Assembly: GCA_947474365.1 (NCBI GenBank)
Contig: CANJIU010000017.1
Coordinates: 1 to 64,000, forward strand
Length of the DNA stretch: 64,000 nucleotides
Direction of reading: 5' to 3'
From: Opitutia bacterium
GTDB lineage: Bacteria; Verrucomicrobiota; Verrucomicrobiia; Opitutales; Opitutaceae
Each line of letters starts with the position of its first letter. The first letter of the stretch is position 1. Made by a program: the position numbers and the translations under genes. Under the pieces are notes generated by a model, which was given only the letters and a program-made list of their open reading frames with translations, was not told the DNA's origin and did not search any database. Below, one piece after another: positions 43,475-52,519 of this stretch.

Positions 43475-45175
43475 TCAGGGTAGGTCGAGGACGAGGAGGG
43501 AGACGCCTTGGCGGGGGAGATTGAACTTTAGGGTGGCGGTGTCGGCGGAGACGGAGATTTTTTCCGGGGCGCCGAGTCGGGCGAGTTTGCCGGCGGCTTC
43601 CAGGGTGGCGTATTGCTTGTCGGTCGGCGCGATGGGTGAGCCGATTTTTTTCCAGGCCGAGTAGGAATTGCTATGGTCACCGTCGACGCGGTAGTGCGTG
43701 AGCGTGGCGGAACCGCCCGCGGAGCCGAGGCCGGTGGCGGTGAGTTCGACGGCGGCATCGGGTCCGGCGAGGTCGTCGTCGTGGTAGTGCCAGACCATAA
43801 GCGAGAGTTTGCGGCCTTCGAGGCTGGCGAAAGCGGCGACATCGGGTTTTCCGCGCACGCCGGTTTTCATCATGTCGTCGAGGGAAACTTCGGCGGAACT
43901 GGAAGTGGTGAGGCGTTGGCCGCCCATCTTGGAGAACATGCGAAACACGTTGAGCACGGGCAAATCGAGGCCGTTGCTGGCGAGGGCGCGGAAGCCGGCG
44001 AAGTAAGGCTGGTCTTCGAACTCGAAGGCCCAGGTGAGCGCGCCCTCAAGGTTCACGCCGTGCCGGGCGGCGAGGAGGTGTTTGCGGGCGAAGACGGCGG
44101 CGGTGTAGCTGGAATACATCGTGCCATTGCGGTAGCCGTTCTGCGGGCCCTGGCACGCGGCGCAGCCTTCCGGGTCGGACTCGCCGATGACAATCGGCTT
44201 GGCCTTGAGCGCGGGGACGGCGGCGATCATGGCGAAGCCGGTGTCGATGGTGCGGAGTTGTTCGGAGATGCCCATGCGCACGTGGCCGTCGACGAACACG
44301 GGTTTGCCCTTGGCGTGAAACGCGAGGAAGTCGGTGGGCGTGCCGGTCTGGCCGGTGGCGTAATTTTTACCCGATACGACGTGCTTCAGGAAACCTTCCA
44401 TGAAGCTGCCGCCGGAGCCCGCGACATCGGGACCGCCGATGCGGGCGGTGGGGAGGGCGCGACGGACGGCGTCGATCGCATAGTCGTGGAGCTTGTAGAA
44501 TTCCTCCGGGGAGCCGTGCCAGTAAGCGGGGCCGTTGGGCTCGTTCCAGACTTCCCAATACCACGACTCGACTTCGGCGCGGCCGTAGCGGGCGACACAA
44601 TGCGTGACCCATTGGAAGACAAGTTCGGCCCACTTCGCGTAGTCCTTCGGCGGGTAAGCCCAACCGCCGGTGATGAGGCCATAGGGGAAGCCAGGCCTCC
44701 ACACGTGTTGATACGGCTCGGGGAGCATCGAGAGGGCCTCCGGCATGAAGCCGATCTGCGCGTAGGGGCGGACGCCGCGGGCGAGATAGGTGTCGAAGAT
44801 GCGGTCGATGACAGTCCAGTTGTAGACGGGTCGGCCGCTGGCGTCCTCGGTGTACGCGTTGGAGCTGCCCCATTTGAAGGCGGGTGTGCCGTCGCCGGTG
44901 TTGAGCAGGTTGTGGGCACGGAAGAAAATGTCCTTCGGCTTCAGCGCACCGAGTTCGCCGATGAGTTTGCGGCCGTCTTTCATTGTGGCGTAGTTGGGCT
45001 CGTCGGCGCCGAAGAAATGCCAGATGGGGCGGAGCGGGCCGGCGCTTTTCGTGACGTCGACGGTGATGGTGACCGGGAAGGGCGCGGGGGCAGCGGGCGT
45101 CTGGGCGGGCAGGAGCGAAGGACCAGTGAGCGCAAAGAGAAGGGCGAGGGTGAGCGGGCGTATCGGGGATTTCAT
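43475..45175 (-). CDS. secreted glycoside hydrolase family 39 (beta-xylosidase-like)
   Basis: About 566 residues from ATG 45175, which starts a signal peptide (SPIRPLTLALLFALTG). GH39 clan-A features: IWHFFGADEPNYATM at the start of the barrel, the acid/base Glu in WEVWNEPNGPAYW and the nucleophile Glu in PIVIGESDPEG. A C-terminal beta domain has VWHYHDDDLAG. GH39 enzymes act on beta-1,4-xylosides or alpha-iduronides. Next to a XylR-like regulator, xylose release is most likely. The 109-base gap upstream separates it from the regulator gene on the same strand. Confidence 0.88.
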   Translation of the reverse strand: MKSPIRPLTLALLFALTGPSLLPAQTPAAPAPFPVTITVDVTKSAGPLRPIWHFFGADEPNYATMKDGRKLIGELGALKPKDIFFRAHNLLNTGDGTPAFKWGSSNAYTEDASGRPVYNWTVIDRIFDTYLARGVRPYAQIGFMPEALSMLPEPYQHVWRPGFPYGLITGGWAYPPKDYAKWAELVFQWVTHCVARYGRAEVESWYWEVWNEPNGPAYWHGSPEEFYKLHDYAIDAVRRALPTARIGGPDVAGSGGSFMEGFLKHVVSGKNYATGQTGTPTDFLAFHAKGKPVFVDGHVRMGISEQLRTIDTGFAMIAAVPALKAKPIVIGESDPEGCAACQGPQNGYRNGTMYSSYTAAVFARKHLLAARHGVNLEGALTWAFEFEDQPYFAGFRALASNGLDLPVLNVFRMFSKMGGQRLTTSSSAEVSLDDMMKTGVRGKPDVAAFASLEGRKLSLMVWHYHDDDLAGPDAAVELTATGLGSAGGSATLTHYRVDGDHSNSYSAWKKIGSPIAPTDKQYATLEAAGKLARLGAPEKISVSADTATLKFNLPRQGVSLLVLDLP

Positions 45176-45284
45176 GGGGTGTGAGACGAGGGGGCAGTGT
45201 CGCGGAAAACGGGCGGCGGCGGAAGGGGAGATTGCGCATTTGATTTGGGGAATTGCGCACCCTCGGCCGACGGGTGTGATCCGC

Positions 45285-46469
45285 TCAACGGCCCAAGCCA
45301 TAGCGCCGCCGATATTCGGTGGGGGCGAGTTTGAGCTCCTGCCGAAAAACCGCGCTCAGATATTCCGGCTCGAAGCCCGTGCGCAGGGCGATTTCTCCGA
45401 CGGGGAGCTCGGTGCCGACGAGCAGCTCTTTCACGCGGTTGAGCTGGACGCGCAGAATTTCCTGCCGGGGTGTGCGCCCGATAAAGCGCCGGAATTTTTC
45501 CTCCAACGCCCGGCGCGCCATCGGACTGTGGCGGAGCACGTCGTCCACGCGGATGCCTTCGCAGGCGTGTTCACGAATGTAGCGCAGGGCGGCGGCGATC
45601 TTGGCGTCGCACACCGCGAGGATGTCGGTGCTTTGGCGCGTCTCGATGCCGACGGGCGGAATCAAGCGTGGCTCGGTGGCGACTTTTTCGCCCTGCATCA
45701 TCAACGAGAGCAACGCGGCGGCTTCCCAGCCGGCGCGGCGGGGGTTGAGCGCAATGCTGGAGAGGGGCGGCGGGGAAAGCGCGCAGAGGACCTCGTCGTT
45801 GTCCACGCCGAGGACGGCGACTTCCTCGGGAACGGCGAGGCCCGTGCGACGGCAGGCTTCGAGGACTTGCTGGCCGCGGTTGTCGTAGCTGGCGAACACG
45901 GCGATGGGTTTCGGGAGTGACGCGAGCCACGTGCCGATCGCGTCGACCTCCGCGTCGGAGTCGGGCCGCCGGACCGCCCGGGTCGTTGGGCGGGTCGGGT
46001 GGGTGAGGGTGAAGGTGTGGCAGGCGTGCCCGGCGCGGTGCACGTGGCGGCTGAAGTGTTCGCCCCGGCGCTCGGACCAGCTGAAAGGCGCATCGCCGCA
46101 GAAGGCGAAGTGCCGGAAGCCGCGTTCGAGAAAATGCTGGGCGGCGAGATGCGCGATCGCGGCGTCGTCCGACTTCACCCACGGAGCGTGCGGCAGGAGG
46201 CGCGAGGGCGTGAGATCGACGACGGGGCTCGAAAGTTTTTCGACGGCGCTCGCGAGGCGTCGGTTTTCGCCGCGGACGATGATGCCGTGACCGTCCCAGG
46301 CGCGGAGCCACGGGGGCGGAGCGTCAGCCGGGCCGAGTTCGGCATAGTGAACGCTCCACGGGCCGTGGCTCAAAATGTAGTCGCCAATGCCGACGAGGAG
46401 GCCGCGCGCGTAGGCGTTGTTGGCCTCAAAGAGAAGGGCCACTTTGGCGACGGCAATGGAGGCGGACAT
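45285..46469 (-). CDS. XylR-type transcriptional regulator (LacI-like sensor + AraC DNA-binding domain)
   Basis: 394 residues. The N-terminal about 270 residues are a periplasmic-binding-protein type I sensor (KVALLFEANNAYARGLLVGI, VLGVDNDEVLCALSPPPLSSIAL), with no N-terminal HTH. The C-terminal AraC/XylS domain has two helix-turn-helix units and the signature LLVGTELPVGEIALRTGFEP then YLSAVFRQELKLAPTEYRRR. This order is that of E. coli XylR, which activates xylose genes when xylose is bound. It lies beside a xylosidase-type GH39, so a pentose effector is probable. DNA sites were not identified. Confidence 0.88.
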   Translation of the reverse strand: MSASIAVAKVALLFEANNAYARGLLVGIGDYILSHGPWSVHYAELGPADAPPPWLRAWDGHGIIVRGENRRLASAVEKLSSPVVDLTPSRLLPHAPWVKSDDAAIAHLAAQHFLERGFRHFAFCGDAPFSWSERRGEHFSRHVHRAGHACHTFTLTHPTRPTTRAVRRPDSDAEVDAIGTWLASLPKPIAVFASYDNRGQQVLEACRRTGLAVPEEVAVLGVDNDEVLCALSPPPLSSIALNPRRAGWEAAALLSLMMQGEKVATEPRLIPPVGIETRQSTDILAVCDAKIAAALRYIREHACEGIRVDDVLRHSPMARRALEEKFRRFIGRTPRQEILRVQLNRVKELLVGTELPVGEIALRTGFEPEYLSAVFRQELKLAPTEYRRRYGLGR

Positions 46470-46540
46470 GGGGTGGTGAAACGCTGGAGATGACAGCGAG
46501 GGGAGATGCCACGGGCGGTCCCCAGGGAAAGCCGTCGCGA

Positions 46541-47968
46541 TCAGAAACGCAGGAGAGTTTCGACTTGCACGCGTCGCGCGCCGGTGTCGGACGCGTTGCC
46601 CGGCAGCCGACGGGCGAGATCATTCAGGAAGAGGTTGGCGGAGAAGAGCAGGTAGTCGCGCGGGGAATAGCTGGAGCGGAAGACATGGCTGCGGGTGTTG
46701 GAGCCGTTGGCGGGGCCGCCGGCGAGCGACGTGGGATCGGTGTTCCAACCAGGCGGCACGGTGCGATAGAAGGCACCGTAGTCGCCCTCGAGCATTTCCT
46801 CGAACCAGGCGTCGGCCTCGACGCGAACGTAACGATAGCCGAATTCCCATTGGCCGGCCTTGCCGGAGCGGCCCAACGTGAGGGCGGCGGACCACGCGTC
46901 GTGTTGGGCAGGGGCGCCGGGATTGCGCAGGAATTCGGCGCCGAAGGTGACAGGAAATTTTCCGGCGTAACCGGGCACGTGATCGAATAGACGGGAGACG
47001 GAGGCTTCTGCGACCCAGGGGTGGTAATTGTGAACCAGCACGCCGGAGGCCGTGCGGGTGTTGCCACGTTCGTTGTTCGCGATGTTGGCGCCAGTGAGCG
47101 CGGCTGGGTGTGTGATCACGAGATGGGAGAGTCCGAGCGAGGTGGACCAAGGGGATTGCCATTGGGCGTCCCAGCGCGCGCGGGCGGCGAGGAGAAGCGG
47201 ATCGGTGGACGCGGCGACGAGGTCATCGAGGACGTACTGGCCGGCGGCGAGATAGACGTGGTGCTCGGGCGTGAGCGTGAACGTGAATTCCTCCGATGCG
47301 CCCTCGGGATTGTAGTCATTGTCGAAGAGCACGCGCGATGGCACGTAGAACGGATTGGCGGCCTTCCCGAGGGTGAAAACAGCGGAGGCATTGGCGCCAA
47401 GGTCGGGTTTCCAACGGAAAAAAAGCTGATCGAAGTACGCCTGCTTACGCGAGGAGTTGTCGGCGCTGGCGAACTGGGCCGAGAGCGGGGAGCCGCCAAA
47501 GGTGCTGTTCAGATCGCCGGCCGTGAAGCGGAGTCCGCCTTCGAGCGTGTCGCTGACCTGAGCGACAAACCCGACTCGAGCCTGGAATAGCAACTGGTCG
47601 CGCGTGACCGCTTCGGGCGCGGTGTACATCACGCTGGAAAACCGTGAGCGGAAGTCGCCAGTAAGCCGAAGCGCGAGGGGCGAGGCCGGGGATGCGGGCG
47701 GGACGGAGAGCCGCGTGGCCGCAGGGGACGCGGAGGGAGTGGGAGGTGACAACGCCGGACGGCCGAGTTCGCGGCGCAGGCTGGCGTTTTCCTGCTCAAC
47801 GGCGGATAGGCGCGCCTCAAGCTGGCGGAGGCGGTCCTCGACGGATGATGACTCGGCCGCGCGGAGGCATGGGGCGACGACCGCGACGACTGCGAGCGCG
47901 ATAACGGCGAGCCATGGGATGAACGGTCGGAAGGCTGACGGGGTTACTCGGCGCGGGATAAGGGGCAT
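46541..47968 (-). CDS. putative outer-membrane porin with N-terminal coiled coil
   Basis: 475 residues. After a signal peptide (PWLAVIALAVVAVVAPC) there is a short coiled coil (VEDRLRQLEARLSAVEQENASL) of the SLH-like or anchoring kind and then a beta-barrel with alternating strands (LRLTGDFRSRFSS, DQLLFQARVGFV, GGLRFTAGDLNS) to a terminal RRVQVETLLRF. It matches the Porin_5 'putative porin' family in style. It is followed by the XylR gene on the same strand (71-base gap) and may give passive entry for saccharides. The 208-base gap to the divergent hybrid kinase gene should hold promoters for both. Confidence 0.8.
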   Translation of the reverse strand: MPLIPRRVTPSAFRPFIPWLAVIALAVVAVVAPCLRAAESSSVEDRLRQLEARLSAVEQENASLRRELGRPALSPPTPSASPAATRLSVPPASPASPLALRLTGDFRSRFSSVMYTAPEAVTRDQLLFQARVGFVAQVSDTLEGGLRFTAGDLNSTFGGSPLSAQFASADNSSRKQAYFDQLFFRWKPDLGANASAVFTLGKAANPFYVPSRVLFDNDYNPEGASEEFTFTLTPEHHVYLAAGQYVLDDLVAASTDPLLLAARARWDAQWQSPWSTSLGLSHLVITHPAALTGANIANNERGNTRTASGVLVHNYHPWVAEASVSRLFDHVPGYAGKFPVTFGAEFLRNPGAPAQHDAWSAALTLGRSGKAGQWEFGYRYVRVEADAWFEEMLEGDYGAFYRTVPPGWNTDPTSLAGGPANGSNTRSHVFRSSYSPRDYLLFSANLFLNDLARRLPGNASDTGARRVQVETLLRF

Positions 47969-48176
47969 GCGGTGGCCATGAAGTGGGACGCGGAGCGGGC
48001 CGCGGGGGCAAGCGGGAAAGGGCGGTGGCGCAAAGGGCGGTGGCGCCGCGCAGATATTGCGTCGTGCGACGCGCCTTCGCCCTGCCTCCGCGATCGAACA
48101 CCGCTTTCTCCTCCTCCACGTGCTCCACCTCGCTCTTGGCTTCCGTCAGCGTTGGTTCTTACTCCGAGGAACCCGC

Positions 48177-49394
48177 ATGACTCACCGGCATGTTCACGTG
48201 GCGTTCTGCCTTCTGGCCCTCGCTTTCTCGGGCGTGGCCGCGCCAGCGCAGCCGACCGATGAAGCGGGCCGATCTCTTATCACGAATTTCCTCCCGCGGG
48301 ACTACAAGCGCCACTCCCAGATGTGGTCCGCGACCCAGGTCGCCGATGGTTTGCTCTACTTTGCCAACCGGGGTGCGGTCCTCGAGTTCGACGGCCGCAC
48401 GTGGTCGGCCATTCCGGTATCGAATACGTTCGTCCATCGCGTGGCACTCGCGCCCGATGGTCACATCTACGTCTGTGGTCCTGATCTGATCGGCCGGCTT
48501 GAACGAAAGGCGGACCGCCGATTCGAGTTCCGCTCCCTCCTTGATCTCGTGCCGGCTGAGGTGAAACCGCTCGGCTCCATTGCCAGCATCGCGGTTCACG
48601 ACGGCGCCGTCTTCTTCGGATCCAGTGTCGTGCTGCGCTGGCGGGACGGCGCCTTCCGGATTTGGAAGCAGCCGGTTTCTGGTCTGAATTCGGTTAATGC
48701 GGTCGGGAAAAACCTCTTCCTGGCCCGACCCGGCGAAGGATTGTTCCGCTGGACGGGTGACGACTTTGCCCCGATCCAGAAGCCCGACCAGCCGCGGCCC
48801 GCCGGGGCAGAGGCGATCGCGCTCACTGCCGCCTATGCGGAGGATCCGACCGCAGATGCCGTCATCTTCACCTCGGACGGTCACGCCGTTCGGATTCGTG
48901 GGGATCGGTCGGAACGATGGGAGTTGCCCGCCTCCACCGCGGCGGTGTTCAGCCAACTCCGACCCCGCGTCGCGGTACGTCTGGCCGATGGCACTCTCGC
49001 CGTTGGCACCACCACGGCCGGGGTTTTTCTCCTCGACTCCAAAGGCACGATCTTCCGTCGCATCGACGAACGATCGGGGCTAGAGAACCAGCGCGTCCTC
49101 GGTCTCTTCGAGGATCGGGAGAGTTCGCTTTGGGTGCTGACCCACAACGGCGCCGCGCGCGTTGAGGTGGGCACACCCGCGACGCTCTTTGACCGCGCCA
49201 ACGGACTCGGAGGCGAGGCGGTCAGTGCCTTTGTGCGTCACCGGGGCGTGCTGTATGCCGGATCGTCCGGACTCTATCGGCTCGAGCCTGGTGATCCAGT
49301 GCAGGGCCGGCCTGCACGGTTCGAAAAATTCCGTTGGGTCTTGGTGTCGGAGAGGGCATCGAGTCTCTTCACTCGCATCGTGACGGTTTGCTGA
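48177..49394 (+). CDS. N-terminal part of frameshifted beta-propeller hybrid histidine kinase
   Basis: Starts at ATG 48177 behind GAGGA, giving a signal peptide (VHVAFCLLALAFSGVAA). The rest is two-component-regulator propeller sequence with repeats such as GLLYFANRGAVLEFDGRTW and GLENQRVLGLFEDRESSLWVL. This fold forms the periplasmic sensor of hybrid two-component systems that recognise oligosaccharides. After RFEKFRWVLVSE the frame degenerates and stops at 49394, while propeller sequence resumes in another frame. Adding one G to the GGG at 49354-49356 would restore one open frame through to 52033. Confidence 0.85.
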   Translation: MTHRHVHVAFCLLALAFSGVAAPAQPTDEAGRSLITNFLPRDYKRHSQMWSATQVADGLLYFANRGAVLEFDGRTWSAIPVSNTFVHRVALAPDGHIYVCGPDLIGRLERKADRRFEFRSLLDLVPAEVKPLGSIASIAVHDGAVFFGSSVVLRWRDGAFRIWKQPVSGLNSVNAVGKNLFLARPGEGLFRWTGDDFAPIQKPDQPRPAGAEAIALTAAYAEDPTADAVIFTSDGHAVRIRGDRSERWELPASTAAVFSQLRPRVAVRLADGTLAVGTTTAGVFLLDSKGTIFRRIDERSGLENQRVLGLFEDRESSLWVLTHNGAARVEVGTPATLFDRANGLGGEAVSAFVRHRGVLYAGSSGLYRLEPGDPVQGRPARFEKFRWVLVSERASSLFTRIVTVC

Positions 49395-52033
49395 TCGCCG
49401 GGCTGACGGCGGTCGCGTGGTGGCGGGACGGTGCCGCGAAGCCGGAAAACATCCTCAAGGTGCCCGTGGCGGCCTACGCGATCGAACCGGCGCGGGACGA
49501 TCCGGACTTCGTGTACGTCGGGTGCGCATCCGGACTGGCCTTTCTGCGCTACCGGGACGGTCGCTGGCGGGATGGCGGCAAACTCGCAGCCTTCAGCTCG
49601 GACGCCCGCTCGCTCGTGCAGGACGGCCCGGATTCCCTCTGGCTCGGTAGCAACACCCGCGGTTTTTTCCACGTCGTGCGTGCTGCCGGCGGCGACTGGA
49701 CGACGGCCAGGGTTAGGTCCTATTTCGGCACGCACGGTCTGCCGGTCGGGCAGGGGGCGAGCCACGTGGTGCGCGGGCCGCGCGGCGTGGTATTCGCGAC
49801 CCAGAAGGGCATCTGGCGCCACGATGCAGAGAACGATCGCTTTGTGCGCGATTCGGATTTCGTGCGCGATGGCCAACCCGTGAAGCGCTTGACCTCGCTC
49901 GTGCCCGATGCCGGTGGCGGCTTTTGGGCCGAGACCGATCTGGACGGCAACACGAGCTCGCTTCGGGTCGGACGTTACGCCCCCGGCCCCGGCGGCTTCA
50001 CCTGGCAGGGGCAGCCGAGGCGTCTGATGCAGCTCATCGCCTGGGGCAGTGTGCGCGCCGTGCATTGGGAGAAAGAGGCCGCGGGCGAGGCGCTCTGGGT
50101 CTCGGGCGGCGAAGGCACACTGCGGGTCGACCTCGGACGCCCTCATCCTCCCGTGACGAAATGGAAAGCCCTCATTCGGGTCGTGCGGTGGCCCATCCCG
50201 GGCTTTGTGCCCGCGACCTCCTCCGCGCCGCGGCAATTCCCATTCACGCGTGAGCCGTTTACGGTCGAGTTTGGTGCAGACCGTCACACCACGGGTCCAT
50301 CGCTGGAATTCCAGACGCGGCTCTTGGGTTTTGACGACAAGTGGTCGGGGTGGAGCACCCGGAGCGAGGCGACGTTCACCAATCTTTCCGGTGGACCGTT
50401 CACGCTGGAGGTGCGCGCCCGCACACCTGAACTGGGTCTGAGCGAGCCGGCGCGATTCACGTTCGCGGTGACGCCACCGTGGCACCGCCGCGATTGGGCC
50501 ATTGCGCTCTATGTCGGGTTCGGCGCCCTGGCGGTGACGGGCTTTGTCCGCTGGCGGTTGCGCGCGGGCGAACGTGAACGCGAGCGCCTCGAGCGCCTCG
50601 TGTCCGATCGCACCGCGGAACTGCGCGTGGCGAAGGAGGCGGCCGATGCCGCGAGCCGGGCCAAGAGCACGTTTCTCGCGAACATGAGTCACGAGCTCCG
50701 CACCCCGCTCAACGGTGTGATCGGCTACTCGCAGGTCATCATGAAGGCGCCCGAACTCTCCCCGAAAAGTCGCGAGCAACTCCAGGTCGTGCAGACCAGC
50801 GGCGAACACCTGCTGCGGATGATCAACGAGGTGCTGGATTTTTCGAAAATCGAAGCGGGCAAGATGGAGCTCACGACTGCACCGTTTCATCTGCCGCAAC
50901 TGCTGGGTGATGTCGCCGCCGCGATGAACCCGCGGGCTCAGCAGAAGCAGCTCGGCTTCGTTTTCGAAGTTCCGCCCGAACTGCCCGACCTCGTGCTCGG
51001 CGATTCGCTCAAGCTCCGCCAGGTCCTCGACAACCTGCTGGGCAACGCGATCAAGTTCACTCCCGCCGGTAGCGTCCGGCTGACGGCGCGGCGGGATGAA
51101 AACGAGCACGTGGAGTTCAGCGTGACCGACACCGGCGTCGGCTTGAGCGAGGCTGATCGCGCGAAATTGTTTCAACCGTTTCAGCAGGCGACCGACGGAC
51201 GTCCGTCGGAACCGGGGACCGGGCTCGGGCTTGCGATCAGCCGGCGGTTGGTCGAGCTCATGGGCGGAACGCTCGATGTGGAGAGCGAACCGGGCCGTGG
51301 CAGCTGCTTCCATTTCACCGTGCCGCTGCCGGTGCTGGCCGCGGACGCCACCGCCGTGCCGCGGACCGCGGGTATCGTCGCGGGTTATCACGGGCGTCGA
51401 CGGCGGCTGCTCGTGGTCGACGACGTAGCCATCAACCGCCACGTGCTCCGCGATCTGCTGGTGCCGCTCGGTTTTGAAATCAGTGAAGCGGCGAACGGCG
51501 ACGAAGCCCTCGCGGCCATGCCGATCGTGCGGCCCGAGTTGGTGTTTCTCGATTTGCGCATGCCCGGGATGGACGGGCTTGAGCTGGCGCGCCGGTTGCG
51601 GGCGAGGGAAGGCGGGGCGCAATTGAAAATCATCGCGACCTCGGCATCGGTGCTCTCGTTCAATCGCGAGGATGCATTTGCCGCGGGCTGCGATGACTTT
51701 CTGCCAAAACCGTTTCGCGAAGAGGATCTGCTCGCGCGACTTGGGCTTGCGCTTCAGGTCGAATGGACGGGTGCCGCCGCGGCGGACAGTGGAGCGCGTC
51801 ACGACCCGGATACGCCTGATCGGAGGATGACGCGGCTCACCGCAGACGATCTGCGCGAGCTTCTCGCCATCGCCCAACGTGGCGAGATTGTCGCGCTGCG
51901 CACCCGGCTTGACGCCTGGAGTGGTGATCCACTGGCGGATACGTTGCAAGGTTTCGCGAAGTCCTATCGCATGGAGAAAATTCGCGAGGTTTTGGAGCAG
52001 CGTGTCGCCGCGCGGGCGATCGTCCGTCCGTGA
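49334..52033 (+). CDS. C-terminal part of frameshifted hybrid histidine kinase: propeller end, Y_Y_Y, HisKA, HATPase, receiver
   Basis: The frame continues the propeller (GIESLHSHRDGLLIAGLTAVAWW, residues broken here for brevity) and ends it with a Y_Y_Y domain (QFPFTREPFTVEFGA, TRLLGFDDKWSGWS). A membrane helix is near WAIALYVGFGALAVTGFV. Then come HisKA (MSHELRTPLNGVIGYS), HATPase (NLLGNAIKFTP, DTGVGL, GTGLGLAI) and a receiver (LVVDDVAINRH, VFLDLRMPGMDG, FLPKPF). The tail is a short helical domain (LTADDLRELLAIAQRGEI) and not an AraC HTH, so it is not a classic one-protein HTCS. Its output must pass to another protein. With the N-terminal part the whole would be about 1285 residues. Confidence 0.88.
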   Translation: MGLGVGEGIESLHSHRDGLLIAGLTAVAWWRDGAAKPENILKVPVAAYAIEPARDDPDFVYVGCASGLAFLRYRDGRWRDGGKLAAFSSDARSLVQDGPDSLWLGSNTRGFFHVVRAAGGDWTTARVRSYFGTHGLPVGQGASHVVRGPRGVVFATQKGIWRHDAENDRFVRDSDFVRDGQPVKRLTSLVPDAGGGFWAETDLDGNTSSLRVGRYAPGPGGFTWQGQPRRLMQLIAWGSVRAVHWEKEAAGEALWVSGGEGTLRVDLGRPHPPVTKWKALIRVVRWPIPGFVPATSSAPRQFPFTREPFTVEFGADRHTTGPSLEFQTRLLGFDDKWSGWSTRSEATFTNLSGGPFTLEVRARTPELGLSEPARFTFAVTPPWHRRDWAIALYVGFGALAVTGFVRWRLRAGERERERLERLVSDRTAELRVAKEAADAASRAKSTFLANMSHELRTPLNGVIGYSQVIMKAPELSPKSREQLQVVQTSGEHLLRMINEVLDFSKIEAGKMELTTAPFHLPQLLGDVAAAMNPRAQQKQLGFVFEVPPELPDLVLGDSLKLRQVLDNLLGNAIKFTPAGSVRLTARRDENEHVEFSVTDTGVGLSEADRAKLFQPFQQATDGRPSEPGTGLGLAISRRLVELMGGTLDVESEPGRGSCFHFTVPLPVLAADATAVPRTAGIVAGYHGRRRRLLVVDDVAINRHVLRDLLVPLGFEISEAANGDEALAAMPIVRPELVFLDLRMPGMDGLELARRLRAREGGAQLKIIATSASVLSFNREDAFAAGCDDFLPKPFREEDLLARLGLALQVEWTGAAAADSGARHDPDTPDRRMTRLTADDLRELLAIAQRGEIVALRTRLDAWSGDPLADTLQGFAKSYRMEKIREVLEQRVAARAIVRP

Positions 52034-52128
52034 GGCGGGATGGCTTCCCTGCCGGCGCTGGTGCCGCTCACGGCGGCTCAGGCTGGCCATTCGCGGCCGG
52101 GTGTGCACATTCCGCGGCTCCATCCGCA

Positions 52129-52371
52129 ATGAATCGCCGTTCCCTTACTCCCCGTGTTCAAGCCGCGCTGCGCCAGTTGGCGGCCGGCCCGCAGGACATG
52201 CGTGACGAGGCGTTGCTGCAGCAGATCAACGACGAGATGAAAAAACTTCCGGTCGACGACATTGCCTACATCCGCGACCGCGTGCGGTTTTCCTGTCCGC
52301 CCTGCCCGATGGTGCAGTCGGTGGTCCTGATGTTGAACGGTCTGATCGAAGTGAAGAACCTGGGACTGTAG
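52129..52371 (+). CDS. small protein of unknown function
   Basis: About 80 residues from ATG 52129. I do not recognise a family. It has a basic N-terminus, a helical middle (ALLQQINDEMKKLPVDDI) and a Cys-Pro-Pro-Cys-Pro-Met motif (FSCPPCPMVQS) near residue 60 that could bind a metal or act in redox. No signal peptide. It lies 95 bases after the hybrid kinase and 148 before a TonB receptor gene, all on the plus strand. Codon use looks like its neighbours. It may be a real gene; function unknown. Confidence 0.5.
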   Translation: MNRRSLTPRVQAALRQLAAGPQDMRDEALLQQINDEMKKLPVDDIAYIRDRVRFSCPPCPMVQSVVLMLNGLIEVKNLGL

Positions 52372-52519
52372 ACTCCGCGCCTGACTTCAACGGACGGGCG
52401 GGTGAAAATTCCACCCGACTCCCGCTTGCTATCCCCTCCGATTTCGGAGCCAATGTGGTACCCGCTTCCGTCGTCCCCAACGCCGGAGGTTCAATTCCCA
52501 CCGACGGTTCGTGCAGATT

